From Verrucomicrobia bacterium S94 (lineage in GTDB: Bacteria; Verrucomicrobiota; Kiritimatiellia; Kiritimatiellales; Pontiellaceae): a DNA stretch of 64,000 bases. A model generated the notes under the pieces. That model saw nothing but the letters and a program-made list of their open reading frames with translations. It ran no database searches and was not told the origin of the DNA. This document shows, piece after piece, positions 29,777 to 39,036 of this stretch (position 1 is its first letter; every line of letters begins with the position of its first letter). The translations under genes and the position numbers were made by a program. The DNA is taken from positions 2,728,001 to 2,792,000 of the forward strand of contig CP036201.1 of NCBI GenBank assembly GCA_004299845.1, read 5' to 3'.

Positions 29777-29922
29777 AGTCCCGTAATTTACTCCGCCGGC
29801 ATTCAAGCACAACCGACCGATTCAACTTTTGCTGAAAATGTTCATATATAAACCGTTCAATAAGAATAATCCGACAAGCATCCTGTTCGAACTTAAGTGC
29901 ATCTTCTGTAATAAGGCGGGAA

Positions 29923-30102
29923 TTAGTCCGCAGAAATATAACTCCGAATGGCTTTGAGCCCCTTCACCGTTGAGAAACCGCCATTACAAAGAACTGTTAA
30001 AGCCTTGAACGTTTCAGCATCCTTTCCTTCATTTCCATCTTCTCCAACAAACAACACCACATTGGGCACGTCCATTAACCCTGCTTCCCTCTGACTTTCC
30101 AT
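29923..30102 (-). CDS. Small hypothetical protein (59 aa), possible gene remnant
   Basis: An open frame of 59 codons with protein-like composition: MESQREAGLMDVPNVVLFVG then EDGNEGKDAETFKALTVLCN and GGFSTVKGLKAIRSYISAD. The hydrophobic strand and amphipathic helices suggest a short alpha/beta fragment. An in-frame stop lies 15 bp before the ATG and there is no clear ribosome site, so it may be the tail of a decayed gene. No family recognised. Confidence 0.3.
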   Translation of the reverse strand: MESQREAGLMDVPNVVLFVGEDGNEGKDAETFKALTVLCNGGFSTVKGLKAIRSYISAD

Positions 30103-30817
30103 GGAATTCCATTTTTTCTACCCGAAAGGCTCCTGATTACCTGCTTTAGACGACTGAATTGCAGAGTTTTCCGTTGATCAGCCGCCGGTCCGGCTGCCGA
30201 AATTCCGGTTTTCACCGCTGTTTTCCGTATTCCCCATCTCAGTACACACTGGCGCCCAGCTGCTGCACTTGGAACAGGTTGCAGGCCGCGGATTGCCCTG
30301 ATCGATCCGACAGCTCCCTTAACAGCCATACCGTGTTCTATCCGGCACCTTCGAGGAGACGTCGGGTCCGGGGAAATACCGGAAACTGAAACATCGAGAA
30401 TCCGAAACCCGGTCCCTGATAATCAAAGTCCGCCGCCGCTGTTGTACTTTCTGTATTTCATAAGTATAGGCTCATCTTTGTATCAGGCCTGCAACGGCAG
30501 GTTTTTAGATGCGCCCAACAGATAAAAACAACTCCCATAATGAATAGTCCATAAGGACTATTATCAAAAACCTTAATTACTGATATATAATAACATATTT
30601 CATAAAATATGACATGCTTCATAATGCCGGGCTTCGTCATCAGAAACATGCCGCTACAGGAGGTTGCCTGAGTTGCTTTAATCAGATGAATAAGAATTGA
30701 TAAAGAGAGTTTTACGCAGAATAACCCGATCAGGAAAGACCATGATAATATTGCGTATAACGCTTTTTTTACCAGCCGGTTATTAAACAGACAAAACAAC
30801 CGAACAAAGAGGAAATA
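30103..30817. other. Gene-poor spacer
   Basis: About 700 bp before the beta-helix gene. The left half is GC-rich with scattered short frames that do not look like protein; the right half (about 30450-30800) is AT-rich and contains a long minus-strand frame of hydrophobic residues that I regard as chance. No repeat or hairpin of note was seen. The right end should hold the promoter of the gene at 30818. Confidence 0.45.
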
Positions 30818-32860
30818 ATGATGAATGGCAGAATACAGGGCGTGTACGCCCTTTTAATATCATTGGCACTTACTTCAGCCAGCAATGCCGCAACCTACTA
30901 TCTTGATGCAGACGGCGGAAATGACAATAACACAGGAACATCGCAAAGCGCCGCCTGGAAATCGCTGGACAAAGCCGGTTCGCACACCTTCACTGCCGGA
31001 GATACACTGCTGCTTCAGCGGGGCGATACGTTCTGGGGAAAACTGGAGCTGAAGGACGACAGCGGTACGAGTTCAAGCCCTGTTACCATTGGCGCTTACG
31101 GTTCCGGCGACCGCCCTTTCATCGGGGCCTACAGCCGGTACTGCGGAATCTATATTTATAATTCCAGCCATATCTCTATCCGTGATATTGAGATTAAAGC
31201 GAACGGCGGCGATGCCATTGACGGAATGTCTAACTCCAAACGCTACGGGGTTTATATCGGAGGAAATTCCTCGAATATAACGATCGATAATCTCTACGTG
31301 CACGATATCTATCCGTATGAAGCGACGGAGAGTGAAGGGATAAATCCGACGACCTATATGGGAAATGCATTCGGACTGTTCGGAACATCCTCCGCACCAT
31401 TAACAGATATCACGGTCAAAAACTGTCAGATCGATAATGTCGGATTTAAAGCCTTCGATATGAAATACGTCGACTCTTCAAAAGTGGTCTGGAATCAGAT
31501 GGAAAACATCGGCGGACCGGCCATCGTCCCAAATACCTGTAATGATTTGATTGTACGGGGAAATGTGGTCGACGGTTCCGGCCAGTATACCGATCCGCGC
31601 ATGCACGGTCGCGGCAGCGGAATCTGGCCGATATGGTGTGAAGATGTGCTGATCGAAAAGAATACTTTTATGCATGCACGCGGCAAATATGACTCATGCG
31701 GTGCACACATCGATATGGGCAATAAAAATGTGGTTATCCAATACAACCTGAGTATCGATAATGAAGGCGGTTTTGTCGAAATTCTCGGAGGGAATGAAAA
31801 CTGCGCATACCGCTATAACATCAGCATCAATGATGGTGCCCGTATAAAAGGTGAAGACGGGGCTCTGGGCGACGGACACGTTATTGTTTTCAGCGGTCAT
31901 TATTCCGGCGAGCGCACAGCCTCCCAGTACAGCTATGTCTACAACAATACCATCTACGTCAAAGAGGGTCAGCACTGTTCGTTTGGACTGGAAGCTCCGA
32001 TGGGAACGGTGCTTGTCGCCAACAACCTTTTTTATATTGAAGGAGATGCCCTGGACGGAACGCCTAACTGGTATAAAGACTATGCAGCAGGTGCAGAGGA
32101 TGGGGTATACTGGAAAAACAACGTATACCAACGGGCGGATATCTTCCCGACAGACTGGATCTTTTATGAAACGGATCCGGTTATCGGTGATCCGGAACTG
32201 GCGAATCCGGGCGGACTGACAGCGACCGATTATATTCCGGCAGCAGGTTCTCTGGTTACCGATCGCGGCATTACAATTACCAAGATTCCGGGAGATACAG
32301 TTGGACTAAACGTCGGCCTGGAAGTCAGCACAGATTATTTCGGCAATCCGATTGAAGGAGCTCCGGATGTGGGAGCGATAGAGGTCGGCACAACGTCGGT
32401 CCCCGTCGGAAGTACAGTTATCGTGAGCGCATCCGGCAACGGAATGAACGTCTGGGCCAACGGTGGAACAGGAGGAAGCTCGGAAAACTGGCCCTTGCAG
32501 GCCGCTTCAACCGGAACCGGCGATTGGGTCCGTTATACCGTTGTTGATGCAGGCGGCGGTTATATCGCTCTGAAGTCCAGTGCAAACGGGAAATACGTCT
32601 GTGCGGACAAAGGTCTGGACTCCTCTCATTGGCCGCTGGCTGCCAACCGCACAGAAATCGGAAACTGGGAAAAATTCATCTGGATAAATAACAGCGACGG
32701 CACTTTTTCTTTAAAATCCAAGGGCAGTGGCAAATATGTCTGTGCAGACAGAAACCTTGATGCCAATCGTTGGCCGCTGGTCGCAAACCGCACGGAAATC
32801 GGTTCGTGGGAAAAGTTTTACTGGATAGATCCCGCGCTGAGTCTGTGGGTAAAAAATTAA
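30818..32860 (+). CDS. Secreted right-handed beta-helix protein with C-terminal beta-trefoil
   Basis: A 680-residue exported protein. After the signal peptide (about residues 1-26, SLALTSASNA) comes the start YYLDADGGNDNNTGTSQSAAWKSL, the common front of PL/GH-type parallel beta-helix proteins (DUF1565-like). Repeated N-rich coils such as SHISIRDIEIKANGGDAI and NVVIQYNLSIDNEGGFVEI fill residues about 100-430. The last 145 residues repeat a unit ending in ALKSSANGKYVCADKGLDS and SLKSKGSGKYVCADRNLDA, a fascin-like or CBM-type beta-trefoil with at least two clear lobes. Polysaccharide lyase or hydrolase activity is plausible, with the trefoil binding sugar; catalytic residues were not identified. 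Confidence 0.82.
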   Translation: MMNGRIQGVYALLISLALTSASNAATYYLDADGGNDNNTGTSQSAAWKSLDKAGSHTFTAGDTLLLQRGDTFWGKLELKDDSGTSSSPVTIGAYGSGDRPFIGAYSRYCGIYIYNSSHISIRDIEIKANGGDAIDGMSNSKRYGVYIGGNSSNITIDNLYVHDIYPYEATESEGINPTTYMGNAFGLFGTSSAPLTDITVKNCQIDNVGFKAFDMKYVDSSKVVWNQMENIGGPAIVPNTCNDLIVRGNVVDGSGQYTDPRMHGRGSGIWPIWCEDVLIEKNTFMHARGKYDSCGAHIDMGNKNVVIQYNLSIDNEGGFVEILGGNENCAYRYNISINDGARIKGEDGALGDGHVIVFSGHYSGERTASQYSYVYNNTIYVKEGQHCSFGLEAPMGTVLVANNLFYIEGDALDGTPNWYKDYAAGAEDGVYWKNNVYQRADIFPTDWIFYETDPVIGDPELANPGGLTATDYIPAAGSLVTDRGITITKIPGDTVGLNVGLEVSTDYFGNPIEGAPDVGAIEVGTTSVPVGSTVIVSASGNGMNVWANGGTGGSSENWPLQAASTGTGDWVRYTVVDAGGGYIALKSSANGKYVCADKGLDSSHWPLAANRTEIGNWEKFIWINNSDGTFSLKSKGSGKYVCADRNLDANRWPLVANRTEIGSWEKFYWIDPALSLWVKN

Positions 32861-33009
32861 TGTGTATGACTCCGGAAACTTCATGCTGAAAATTTTATGC
32901 GACTGATAGACAGCCATATGATTGCAGGCAGACAGCGACCGATTCCGGCACAAGAAAGTGTATGCATCGCCGGATTGAGTCCCTCGTATGGATATCATAC
33001 ACTTTCATC

Positions 33010-33759
33010 ATGAAATTCAGACCCTGTATAGACCTGCATAACGGCAAAGTGAAACAGATCGTCGGCGGATCGCTGACCGATGACGCGGAACCGGAAACCA
33101 ATTTTGTTTCGGAAAAACCGCCGGCGTGGTATGCCGAACTTTACAAAAAGGACGGACTCACCGGCGGCCACGTCATTAAACTCGGGAAAGGCAATGTCGA
33201 TGCTGCGAAAGAGGCCCTGGCCGCATGGCCGGGCGGTCTGCAGATCGGTGGCGGTATTGCGGTCGATAATGCCGGACTGTGGATTGATGACGGAGCCTCC
33301 CATGTCATCGTTACCTCCTATCTTTTCCAGAAAGGACAGCTTGATCCGGCACGTCTTGATCAGCTGCAGGAAGCGGTCGGGGCTGATAAACTGGTCATCG
33401 ACCTGAGCTGCCGGAAAAAGAATGGAAACTACTATGTGGTCACCGACCGCTGGCAGACTTTTACCGACTTCATCGTCAATGAACATTCATTGAAAACGCT
33501 GGGCAGACAATGTGCCGAATTTCTCATCCACGGCGTGGATGTGGAAGGTAAGCAGCAGGGCATGGATGAAGAGCTGATCAAACTGCTGGCCGATCACTGC
33601 CCCATTCCCTGCACCTATGCCGGCGGCGTGCGGAATTTTGATGATCTCGAAAAACTGGAGGAAGCAGGACAGGGTCGCATCGATGTCACCATCGGCTCGG
33701 CGCTCGATATTTTCGGAGGCCCCATGTCCTACGAAAAAGTCGTCAGCTTTTGCAGATAG
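33010..33759 (+). CDS. hisA: Eukaryote-type HisA (ProFAR isomerase, HIS6-like)
   Basis: A 249-residue TIM barrel from the ATG chosen at MKFRPCIDLHNGKVKQIVGG; an upstream start would add 16 unlikely residues. The first strand FRPCIDL with its catalytic aspartate, GLQIGGGIAVDNA, LVIDLSCRKKNGNYYVVTDRWQ and the second aspartate in HGVDVEGKQQGMDEEL are the HIS6 pattern rather than the usual bacterial HisA. The enzyme opens the ring of ProFAR to PRFAR in histidine synthesis (cytosol). It stands alone, not in a his operon. The last 31 bp overlap the convergent wbuC-like gene. This HIS6 form is known in some bacteria, so recent transfer from a eukaryote is not required. Confidence 0.9.
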   Translation: MKFRPCIDLHNGKVKQIVGGSLTDDAEPETNFVSEKPPAWYAELYKKDGLTGGHVIKLGKGNVDAAKEALAAWPGGLQIGGGIAVDNAGLWIDDGASHVIVTSYLFQKGQLDPARLDQLQEAVGADKLVIDLSCRKKNGNYYVVTDRWQTFTDFIVNEHSLKTLGRQCAEFLIHGVDVEGKQQGMDEELIKLLADHCPIPCTYAGGVRNFDDLEKLEEAGQGRIDVTIGSALDIFGGPMSYEKVVSFCR

Positions 33760-34241
33760 GTTTCGGCCTCTGCAGAAAATTCTCCGGGAGCCCAGTGGGC
33801 GAATTCCTTATCGCTTTCCGGATTGTACGGTCCGGATTTAACTTCAAACAGAACCGTGTCAGGCTCGAGAGCCAGAAAACTGTGCCAGACACCGCCCTCG
33901 AAATCGATTCCCGGCATGGAGGAACCTGCACGGACTTCCTGTGCCTGAAGAATTTCACCCTCATTGCTGAAAACCAGACAGCGGATTGCTCCCTGCAGCA
34001 CGATAATACTTTCCGCCCGGTCTCGGGCATGGCGGTGCGGTCGAATGTAGGTACCGGGCTGAACGGCATTCAGCATACGCTGCAGCAGTGCCTCCCCGGA
34101 TTTATGCAACGGGAGGATCATCCGCTTTCGCGGACTGATCCGCGCTCCGTCCACCACCTTCCGGATCAGTTCCTGATTGATTCCGGTCACCGGTTGTTCC
34201 GGAGCATTCAGTGCCATATTGAATTGCGGCGTCCCCGACAT
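33729..34241 (-). CDS. WbuC family cupin-fold metalloprotein
   Basis: A 170-residue protein. The start at 34241 is chosen because AAGGAGG lies 5 bp before it; a start 6 codons upstream would cover that site. It shows the WbuC/DUF6016 layout: SPRKRMILPLHKSGEALLQR, then the cupin metal motif MLNAVQPGTYIRPHRHARDRAES with two histidines and a glutamate, and GVWHSFLALEPDTVLFEVKSG with the last histidine. WbuC proteins are usually found near O-antigen and polysaccharide biosynthesis genes and have no settled activity. Convergent with hisA, sharing 31 bp of 3' end. Confidence 0.88.
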   Translation of the reverse strand: MSGTPQFNMALNAPEQPVTGINQELIRKVVDGARISPRKRMILPLHKSGEALLQRMLNAVQPGTYIRPHRHARDRAESIIVLQGAIRCLVFSNEGEILQAQEVRAGSSMPGIDFEGGVWHSFLALEPDTVLFEVKSGPYNPESDKEFAHWAPGEFSAEAETYLQKLTTFS

Positions 34242-34263
34242 TGCAACCTCCTTAAACAAACAT

Positions 34264-34309
34264 AAAAAAGCCGCCTGTCCCGGAGAAACGGGAATAACAG
34301 GCGACTTTT
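34264..34309 (-). terminator. Rho-independent terminator of the DUF481 gene
   Basis: On the minus strand GTCGCCTGT, an inner CCCG/CGGG pair and ACAGGCGGC form a long stem followed by TTTTTT. It starts 15 bp after the DUF481 stop and also separates it from the wbuC-like gene. The A-run on the other side makes it potentially bidirectional. Confidence 0.85.
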
Positions 34310-34324
34310 CCGAAGCACGGAATC

Positions 34325-35089
34325 CTAGAAATCGTAGGACAGACCGGCCAGTACCGTAATATCGTTGTGTTCTGCGACTCCCGCATCCGGAAGATTGTCA
34401 TACTCATCGCGCAGTTCAACAAATACAGACAGCGTTTCAAAGATCTGACTGCGCACACCGGTCACCAGCAGACCGTTGTTATCGGTATCAAACTCTTCCA
34501 TGTTGGCGTTGTATTCGAGATTCAGATAGTAGCTTGCGGTTTCGGTAATGTTCCACAGATAGTTCAGCGCGGCACGGTATTCTCCGAACGTATCCTCCCC
34601 GGATGCTGTGCGTTCGTAGACATAGTTAAGACCGATGGAGGCATCGAGCTTCATATTGTCCTTATCGATGAAATAATAACCGACGTTCGGACCGACTTTG
34701 CCACGGAACCGGATACGTTTAATCGTGTCATTCAATGCTTCGGCAAATACACCGGCGAACATTTTCGAATCGCCGAATTTATGCCGGTACTCAGTCTGAC
34801 CGCGCACCTGGCCTTCAGTCTGCTCTTTCGGCGTGGTCGGCGTTCCGGTTTTTCCGTATTCCGCATACAATGAGCCGATGACATCATTATGCTCTCCGTA
34901 CCGCTCCCCTTTCAGATTCATAGTGAACAGCGATTTTTCCGTATTGCCGTCACGATAGGTGGCACCCAGCGACAGATTACGTTCCCACTTAACCGCAGGT
35001 TCGTCCGCAGACCCCGCCTCATCCTGAGCCAGGCCGGCTAACGGAGCGGCAAAAAGTGCTGCAAAAACAACTCCCTTAATCAGTTTCAT
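34325..35089 (-). CDS. DUF481 family outer-membrane beta-barrel (YdiY-like)
   Basis: A 254-residue protein with a signal peptide (MKLIKGVVFAALFAAPLAGLA, cut before QDEAG). The rest alternates polar and hydrophobic residues in strands, such as WERNLSLGATYRDGNTEKSL and TASYYLNLEYNANMEEF, and ends in a C-terminal aromatic residue (LAGLSYDF), the outer-membrane insertion signal. DUF481 proteins resemble salt-induced E. coli YdiY. It is a single gene with its own terminator. Role unknown. Confidence 0.88.
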   Translation of the reverse strand: MKLIKGVVFAALFAAPLAGLAQDEAGSADEPAVKWERNLSLGATYRDGNTEKSLFTMNLKGERYGEHNDVIGSLYAEYGKTGTPTTPKEQTEGQVRGQTEYRHKFGDSKMFAGVFAEALNDTIKRIRFRGKVGPNVGYYFIDKDNMKLDASIGLNYVYERTASGEDTFGEYRAALNYLWNITETASYYLNLEYNANMEEFDTDNNGLLVTGVRSQIFETLSVFVELRDEYDNLPDAGVAEHNDITVLAGLSYDF

Positions 35090-35202
35090 ATTACATCTCT
35101 CCTTAACGTGTTAATTTAGGAATATGAGTATAAATTAAGTATTTTCATTCCGCAATATCTATAAGGAAGAAGTCACCGCCTAAAAAATTCCCCGAAATAC
35201 GC

Positions 35203-37044
35203 CTATTTTCCTGAGGGAAGCAGATAATCCATTCTGCGCCGGCTCTGTGATTTTTCATGCTGTACCCACGGGGCATTTTTAAATTCGGAGAGATCAAATG
35301 CCAGGCCTTTGGCATCCCGCAGCAGCACCACCGAATTCAGCATCAGATTGGCCTCAACCGGATCTGCGGTTTCCCGCAGCGCCTGCATGATCACCGGCAC
35401 CGGATCGCCGACACCGGTCAGCCCCAGAAATTCCGCGGCGCGAACCCGAACCAGACCTTCCGGATCGGACGTGGCCAGCTCGCTCGCCTTATCACTGAAA
35501 CCACCGGCCTTCCGGCCGAACGAACTGCAGACCACCAGCCCCCAGTACCGCTTCCAGGGATTAGAGGAATCCAGCGCCGCACGCAACGGTTCCCGGATTT
35601 CAGGAAACGGCCGCAGACTCAGATCCGCAATATCAACCAGCTCGGCAATTTCCTGCTGATGCTCCTGCCCGTACTGCACGGGGTTACCGGATCCTTCTTT
35701 CAGAAACTGCGATTCAGGAATAAAGCTGAGATCCGGCATGGACTTCACCTGCTCCCGCAGCAGCTCACGCAATTCAACCAGTTTGCTGTAATATTTCGGA
35801 TCGCCCGCCAGGTTGTACAATTCATCCGGATCTTTGCTCAGATCATACAGGCATTCCGCCGGCCGCGGCTCAAAGAACCGGCTCTGGAGCGGATTCAGAT
35901 CTCCGGCGAGATACAATTCCCGCCACTCTTTATAGGCCAGCATTTTATAGCGATAGAAATTATACAGACCGTCAAAATTGAAGGGTTGATAATTGCGCAT
36001 ATATTTAAAATCACCTTTGCGCACCGTGCGGACCAGATCATATTTTTCGTCAAAGCGGTCGGCGTAACCGAACGCCGTATCCCGCGCATTCAGCTCAGCA
36101 AGCGTTACCCCCTCCCCAAGAAACGGACGCCCGTCAATCTCCTCCGGAATCTTTACCCCGGCCAAATTCAGCACCGTCGCGGAAAGATCGACAAACTGCA
36201 CAAATCCGCCGATACGGCTGCCGCGAGCGGCCGGAACCAGATGCGCCCAGTTTTTCGGCACATAAACGACCATCGGCACATGCAGTCCATTATTGTAAAC
36301 ATAACCCTTGCCCCGCGGCAGCACACCGCCGTGATCGCCATAATAGAAAATAAAGGTATCATCCAGCAGCTCGTCGTCCTCCAGCATCTGAATAAATTCC
36401 CCCATCTGCTCATCCAGTTTCATATGGTTGTCGAGGTAGCGGGCATAGGTGTAACGGAATGTTTCCGTGTCGGGATGATACGGATACAGCTTCACCTGTG
36501 CCGGATCCGTTTCGGTTTTCTGTGTCAGGTCTTTAAAATGGAGCTGGCCCTCATGGGTGATGTAATAATTCTGCACATGGAAAAAAGGCTGCCCGGCAGC
36601 ACGCTTACGGTAACTCGCCTTGCCGGACGACTCATCCCAGACCCCCTCCTTCTCGGATGGAAGAAAGTTATAATCCTCTTTCGCGTTGTTTGAGGTGTAG
36701 TAACCGGCCTGCCGCAGATACCACGGAAACATCTTCAGATTTTCCGGCATCGGCACCGGTTTTTCGTTGCGGTGATACTGCACCCCCAGGCGCGGAGCAT
36801 AACAACCGGAAATAATCGTGCTGCGAGCCACCGAACAGACCGGTGCACAGGAAAAAGCATGGTTGAAAACCAGCCCGTGTCTCGCAAGCTTTTCCACATT
36901 CGGCATCGCTGCGCCGTTGGGATTATAGAGCCGCAGCCAGTCAGCCGAATTGTCCTCGCTTACAAGCCATACTATATTCGGCCGATCCGTCTTCCCTAAG
37001 ACCGAAACCGCCGCCAGCATCAATAATACAACCACCCGCCTCAT
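35203..37044 (-). CDS. Secreted sulfatase with C-terminal HEAT-like repeats and atypical active-site motif
   Basis: A 613-residue S1 sulfatase. The ATG at 37044 is used because AAGGAG precedes it by 7 bp. After the signal peptide come RPNIVWLVSEDNSADW (metal ligands D-N region), the activation motif CAPVCSVARSTIISG with the formylglycine cysteine at about residue 70, and FYYGDHGGVLPRGKG with the DH metal pair. The C-terminal 120 residues (LVRVRAAEFLGLTG, VPVIMQALRE) are HEAT-like, as in heparan-N-sulfatase-like S1_8 proteins. The +2 position of C-x-[PA]-x-R is valine here (CSVAR), so recognition by a formylglycine-generating enzyme or anSME is uncertain. It would remove sulfate from marine glycans. 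Confidence 0.9.
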   Translation of the reverse strand: MRRVVVLLMLAAVSVLGKTDRPNIVWLVSEDNSADWLRLYNPNGAAMPNVEKLARHGLVFNHAFSCAPVCSVARSTIISGCYAPRLGVQYHRNEKPVPMPENLKMFPWYLRQAGYYTSNNAKEDYNFLPSEKEGVWDESSGKASYRKRAAGQPFFHVQNYYITHEGQLHFKDLTQKTETDPAQVKLYPYHPDTETFRYTYARYLDNHMKLDEQMGEFIQMLEDDELLDDTFIFYYGDHGGVLPRGKGYVYNNGLHVPMVVYVPKNWAHLVPAARGSRIGGFVQFVDLSATVLNLAGVKIPEEIDGRPFLGEGVTLAELNARDTAFGYADRFDEKYDLVRTVRKGDFKYMRNYQPFNFDGLYNFYRYKMLAYKEWRELYLAGDLNPLQSRFFEPRPAECLYDLSKDPDELYNLAGDPKYYSKLVELRELLREQVKSMPDLSFIPESQFLKEGSGNPVQYGQEHQQEIAELVDIADLSLRPFPEIREPLRAALDSSNPWKRYWGLVVCSSFGRKAGGFSDKASELATSDPEGLVRVRAAEFLGLTGVGDPVPVIMQALRETADPVEANLMLNSVVLLRDAKGLAFDLSEFKNAPWVQHEKSQSRRRMDYLLPSGK

Positions 37045-37171
37045 CGTCACTCTCCTTCAAATCCCTAATTTTCACTATGCCTTAAAACACCGGATATGAT
37101 ACATACATCCGCTCGTGTTTGAGGCGCAATCAAACAAAAGAATAGATTTTATATTAACCAGGGAGCCACAC

Positions 37172-38791
37172 ATGAGCAATTATACGTATACTCCGACGTT
37201 CCAGCACAGCGGCGACAACACGCCCTACCGCCTGATTACCAAAGACGGCGTCCGCACCGAATCCTTCAACGGCAAAGAAGTTCTTATCGTTGAGCCCGAA
37301 GCCCTCGAACAACTCGCCTACGAAGCCTTCTGCGATGTCTCCTTCTACCTCCGCCCCGGCCATATGAAACAGGTCGCCGCCATTCTCGAGGACCCGGAAG
37401 CCAGCGAAAACGACATCTTCGTGGCCCGCTCCTTCCTCGAAAACTCAATTATTGCCGCACACGGCGAACTGCCCACCTGCCAGGATACCGGCACCGCCAT
37501 CGTAACCGGCACCAAAGGCGGCTATGTCTGGACTGATTTCGACGAAAAAGAAGCCCTCTCCAAAGGCGTCTTCAAAGCCTATCAGGAACGCAACCTGCGC
37601 TATTCCCAGATTGCGCCCCTCTCCATGTTCGAAGAAAAAAACACCGGAAACAACCTGCCCGCACAGATCGACCTCTACGCCGGAAAAGGTGCCGAATACA
37701 ACCTCACCTTCATCGCCAAAGGCGGCGGATCGGCCAACAAATCCTACCTCTACCAGAAAACCAAATCGCTGCTGAATGAAGAAACGCTGACCGAATTTCT
37801 CAAAGCCGAACTCTTCACCGTCGGCACCGCCGCCTGCCCGCCCTACCACTATGCAGTCGTCATCGGCGGCACTTCCGCCGAAGCCACCATGAAATATGTC
37901 AAAATGGCCTCCATCGGCGCCCTCGACGACCTGCCCACCTCCGGCGATGAAACCGGCCGCGCCTACCGCGACCTCGAATGGGAGGAAAAAGTACTCAAAA
38001 TGGCACAGGACTCCAAAATCGGTGCCCAGTTCGGCGGAAAATATTTCTGCCACGACGTCCGCGTCATCCGCCTGCCCCGACACGCCGCCAGCTGCCCCGT
38101 CGGCATCGGCGTCTCCTGCTCGGCCGATCGCAACATCAAAGCCAAAATCACCAAAGACGGCGTATTCCTCGAACAGCTCGAATACGACCCGGCCATGTAT
38201 GCCCCGGAAAATCTCGGTAAAGAAGCCGACACCGCACCGGTCATCGACCTCAACCGTCCGATGGAAGAAGTTCTCAAGGACCTTTCACAGTATCCGGTCC
38301 TCACCCGCCTGCGGCTCAACGGCACCCTGATTGTGGCACGCGACATCGCCCACGCCAAAATCAAGGAAAAGCTCGATGCCGGTGAACCGATGCCCGAATA
38401 CTTCAAAAACCATCCGGTCTACTACGCCGGTCCGGCCAAAACCCCCGAAGGCAAACCCTCCGGCTCCTTCGGCCCCACCACCGCACAGCGCATGGACCCG
38501 TATGTCAAAGAATTCCAGTCGAAGGGCGGCTCCATGGTCATGCTCGCCAAAGGCAACCGCGCGCAGGAAGTCACCGACAGCTGTCAGGAACACGGAGGAT
38601 TCTACCTCGGTTCCGTCGGCGGTCCCGCCGCCCTCCTCGCCGAGAAAAACATCAAAAAAGTCGAAATTGTCGATATGGAAGAACTCGGCATGGAAGCCGT
38701 CCGCAAAATCGAAGTCGAAGACTTCCCAGCCATCATCCTCGTCGACGACAAAGGCAACAACTTCTTCGCCGATATCCTGAAAGGGAAATAA
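37172..38791 (+). CDS. fumA: Fumarate hydratase, class I (4Fe-4S)
   Basis: A 539-residue enzyme from the ATG at [25 protein letters not shown] precedes it by 7 bp. The alpha part contains [15 protein letters not shown] (first cluster cysteine), [18 protein letters not shown] and [18 protein letters not shown], supplying the remaining cysteines. The beta part starts near [20 protein letters not shown] and has [15 protein letters not shown]. Class I fumarase hydrates fumarate to malate in the TCA cycle or reductive branch and is oxygen-sensitive, which fits an anaerobe. The fused FumA/FumB length is as expected. A hairpin follows the stop. Confidence 0.95.
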   Translation: MSNYTYTPTFQHSGDNTPYRLITKDGVRTESFNGKEVLIVEPEALEQLAYEAFCDVSFYLRPGHMKQVAAILEDPEASENDIFVARSFLENSIIAAHGELPTCQDTGTAIVTGTKGGYVWTDFDEKEALSKGVFKAYQERNLRYSQIAPLSMFEEKNTGNNLPAQIDLYAGKGAEYNLTFIAKGGGSANKSYLYQKTKSLLNEETLTEFLKAELFTVGTAACPPYHYAVVIGGTSAEATMKYVKMASIGALDDLPTSGDETGRAYRDLEWEEKVLKMAQDSKIGAQFGGKYFCHDVRVIRLPRHAASCPVGIGVSCSADRNIKAKITKDGVFLEQLEYDPAMYAPENLGKEADTAPVIDLNRPMEEVLKDLSQYPVLTRLRLNGTLIVARDIAHAKIKEKLDAGEPMPEYFKNHPVYYAGPAKTPEGKPSGSFGPTTAQRMDPYVKEFQSKGGSMVMLAKGNRAQEVTDSCQEHGGFYLGSVGGPAALLAEKNIKKVEIVDMEELGMEAVRKIEVEDFPAIILVDDKGNNFFADILKGK

Positions 38792-38799
38792 GAATTCAC

Positions 38800-38837
38800 G
38801 ATAAAGGGCTGGTGTATTTCAGCGCCGGCCCTTTATC
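38800..38837 (+). terminator. Probable terminator hairpin after fumA
   Basis: GATAAAGGGCTGG and CCGGCCCTTTATC form a 13-bp stem with a 12-nt loop starting 8 bp after the fumA stop. No uridine run follows, so it may terminate weakly or protect the 3' end. Confidence 0.5.
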
Positions 38838-38980
38838 TACGATTTCCCGACGTCCTCGATGCCGGCGAACTGAAAGGCATCAACAACGTCACCCCCGCCG
38901 AATCCCTGCTGAGGACCCTCGCACACAAAGCAAAAATGTTCGGCGAAGCCTTCAAATCCATGCACTATAAGCAGAACTGA
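38837..38980 (+). pseudogene. Orphan 3' end of an unidentified gene
   Basis: An open frame with no start codon that reads RFPDVLDAGELKGINNVTPA then ESLLRTLAHKAKMFGEAFKS and MHYKQN, then stops. Codon use matches the neighbouring genes and a strong terminator follows 27 bp later, as expected for a real gene end. The 5' part is missing, replaced by the fumA tail and its hairpin. I do not recognise the family. Confidence 0.45.
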
Positions 38981-39006
38981 CCCAACCGGCAAACCTCTGC
39001 CGGTCC

Positions 39007-39036
39007 GGCGTTTCCATTTCCTGGAAACGCCTTTTT
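39007..39036 (+). terminator. Rho-independent terminator
   Basis: GGCGTTTCC, loop ATTTCCT, GGAAACGCC and TTTTT: a 9-bp perfect stem with a uridine tract. It follows the orphan gene tail and touches the stop codon of the convergent HEAT-repeat gene. Confidence 0.88.

Noticed and set aside
30458-30799. Hydrophobic 113-codon minus-strand frame
   Set aside because: It lies in AT-rich DNA, which yields hydrophobic codons by chance, has no ribosome site and no family resemblance.
37445-38083. Long minus-strand frame antisense to fumA
   Set aside because: A shadow caused by the strong third-position GC bias of fumA; composition is Gly/Phe/Val-rich and it has no family pattern. Similar shadows lie opposite nifK, nifN, nifB and the GH105 genes.
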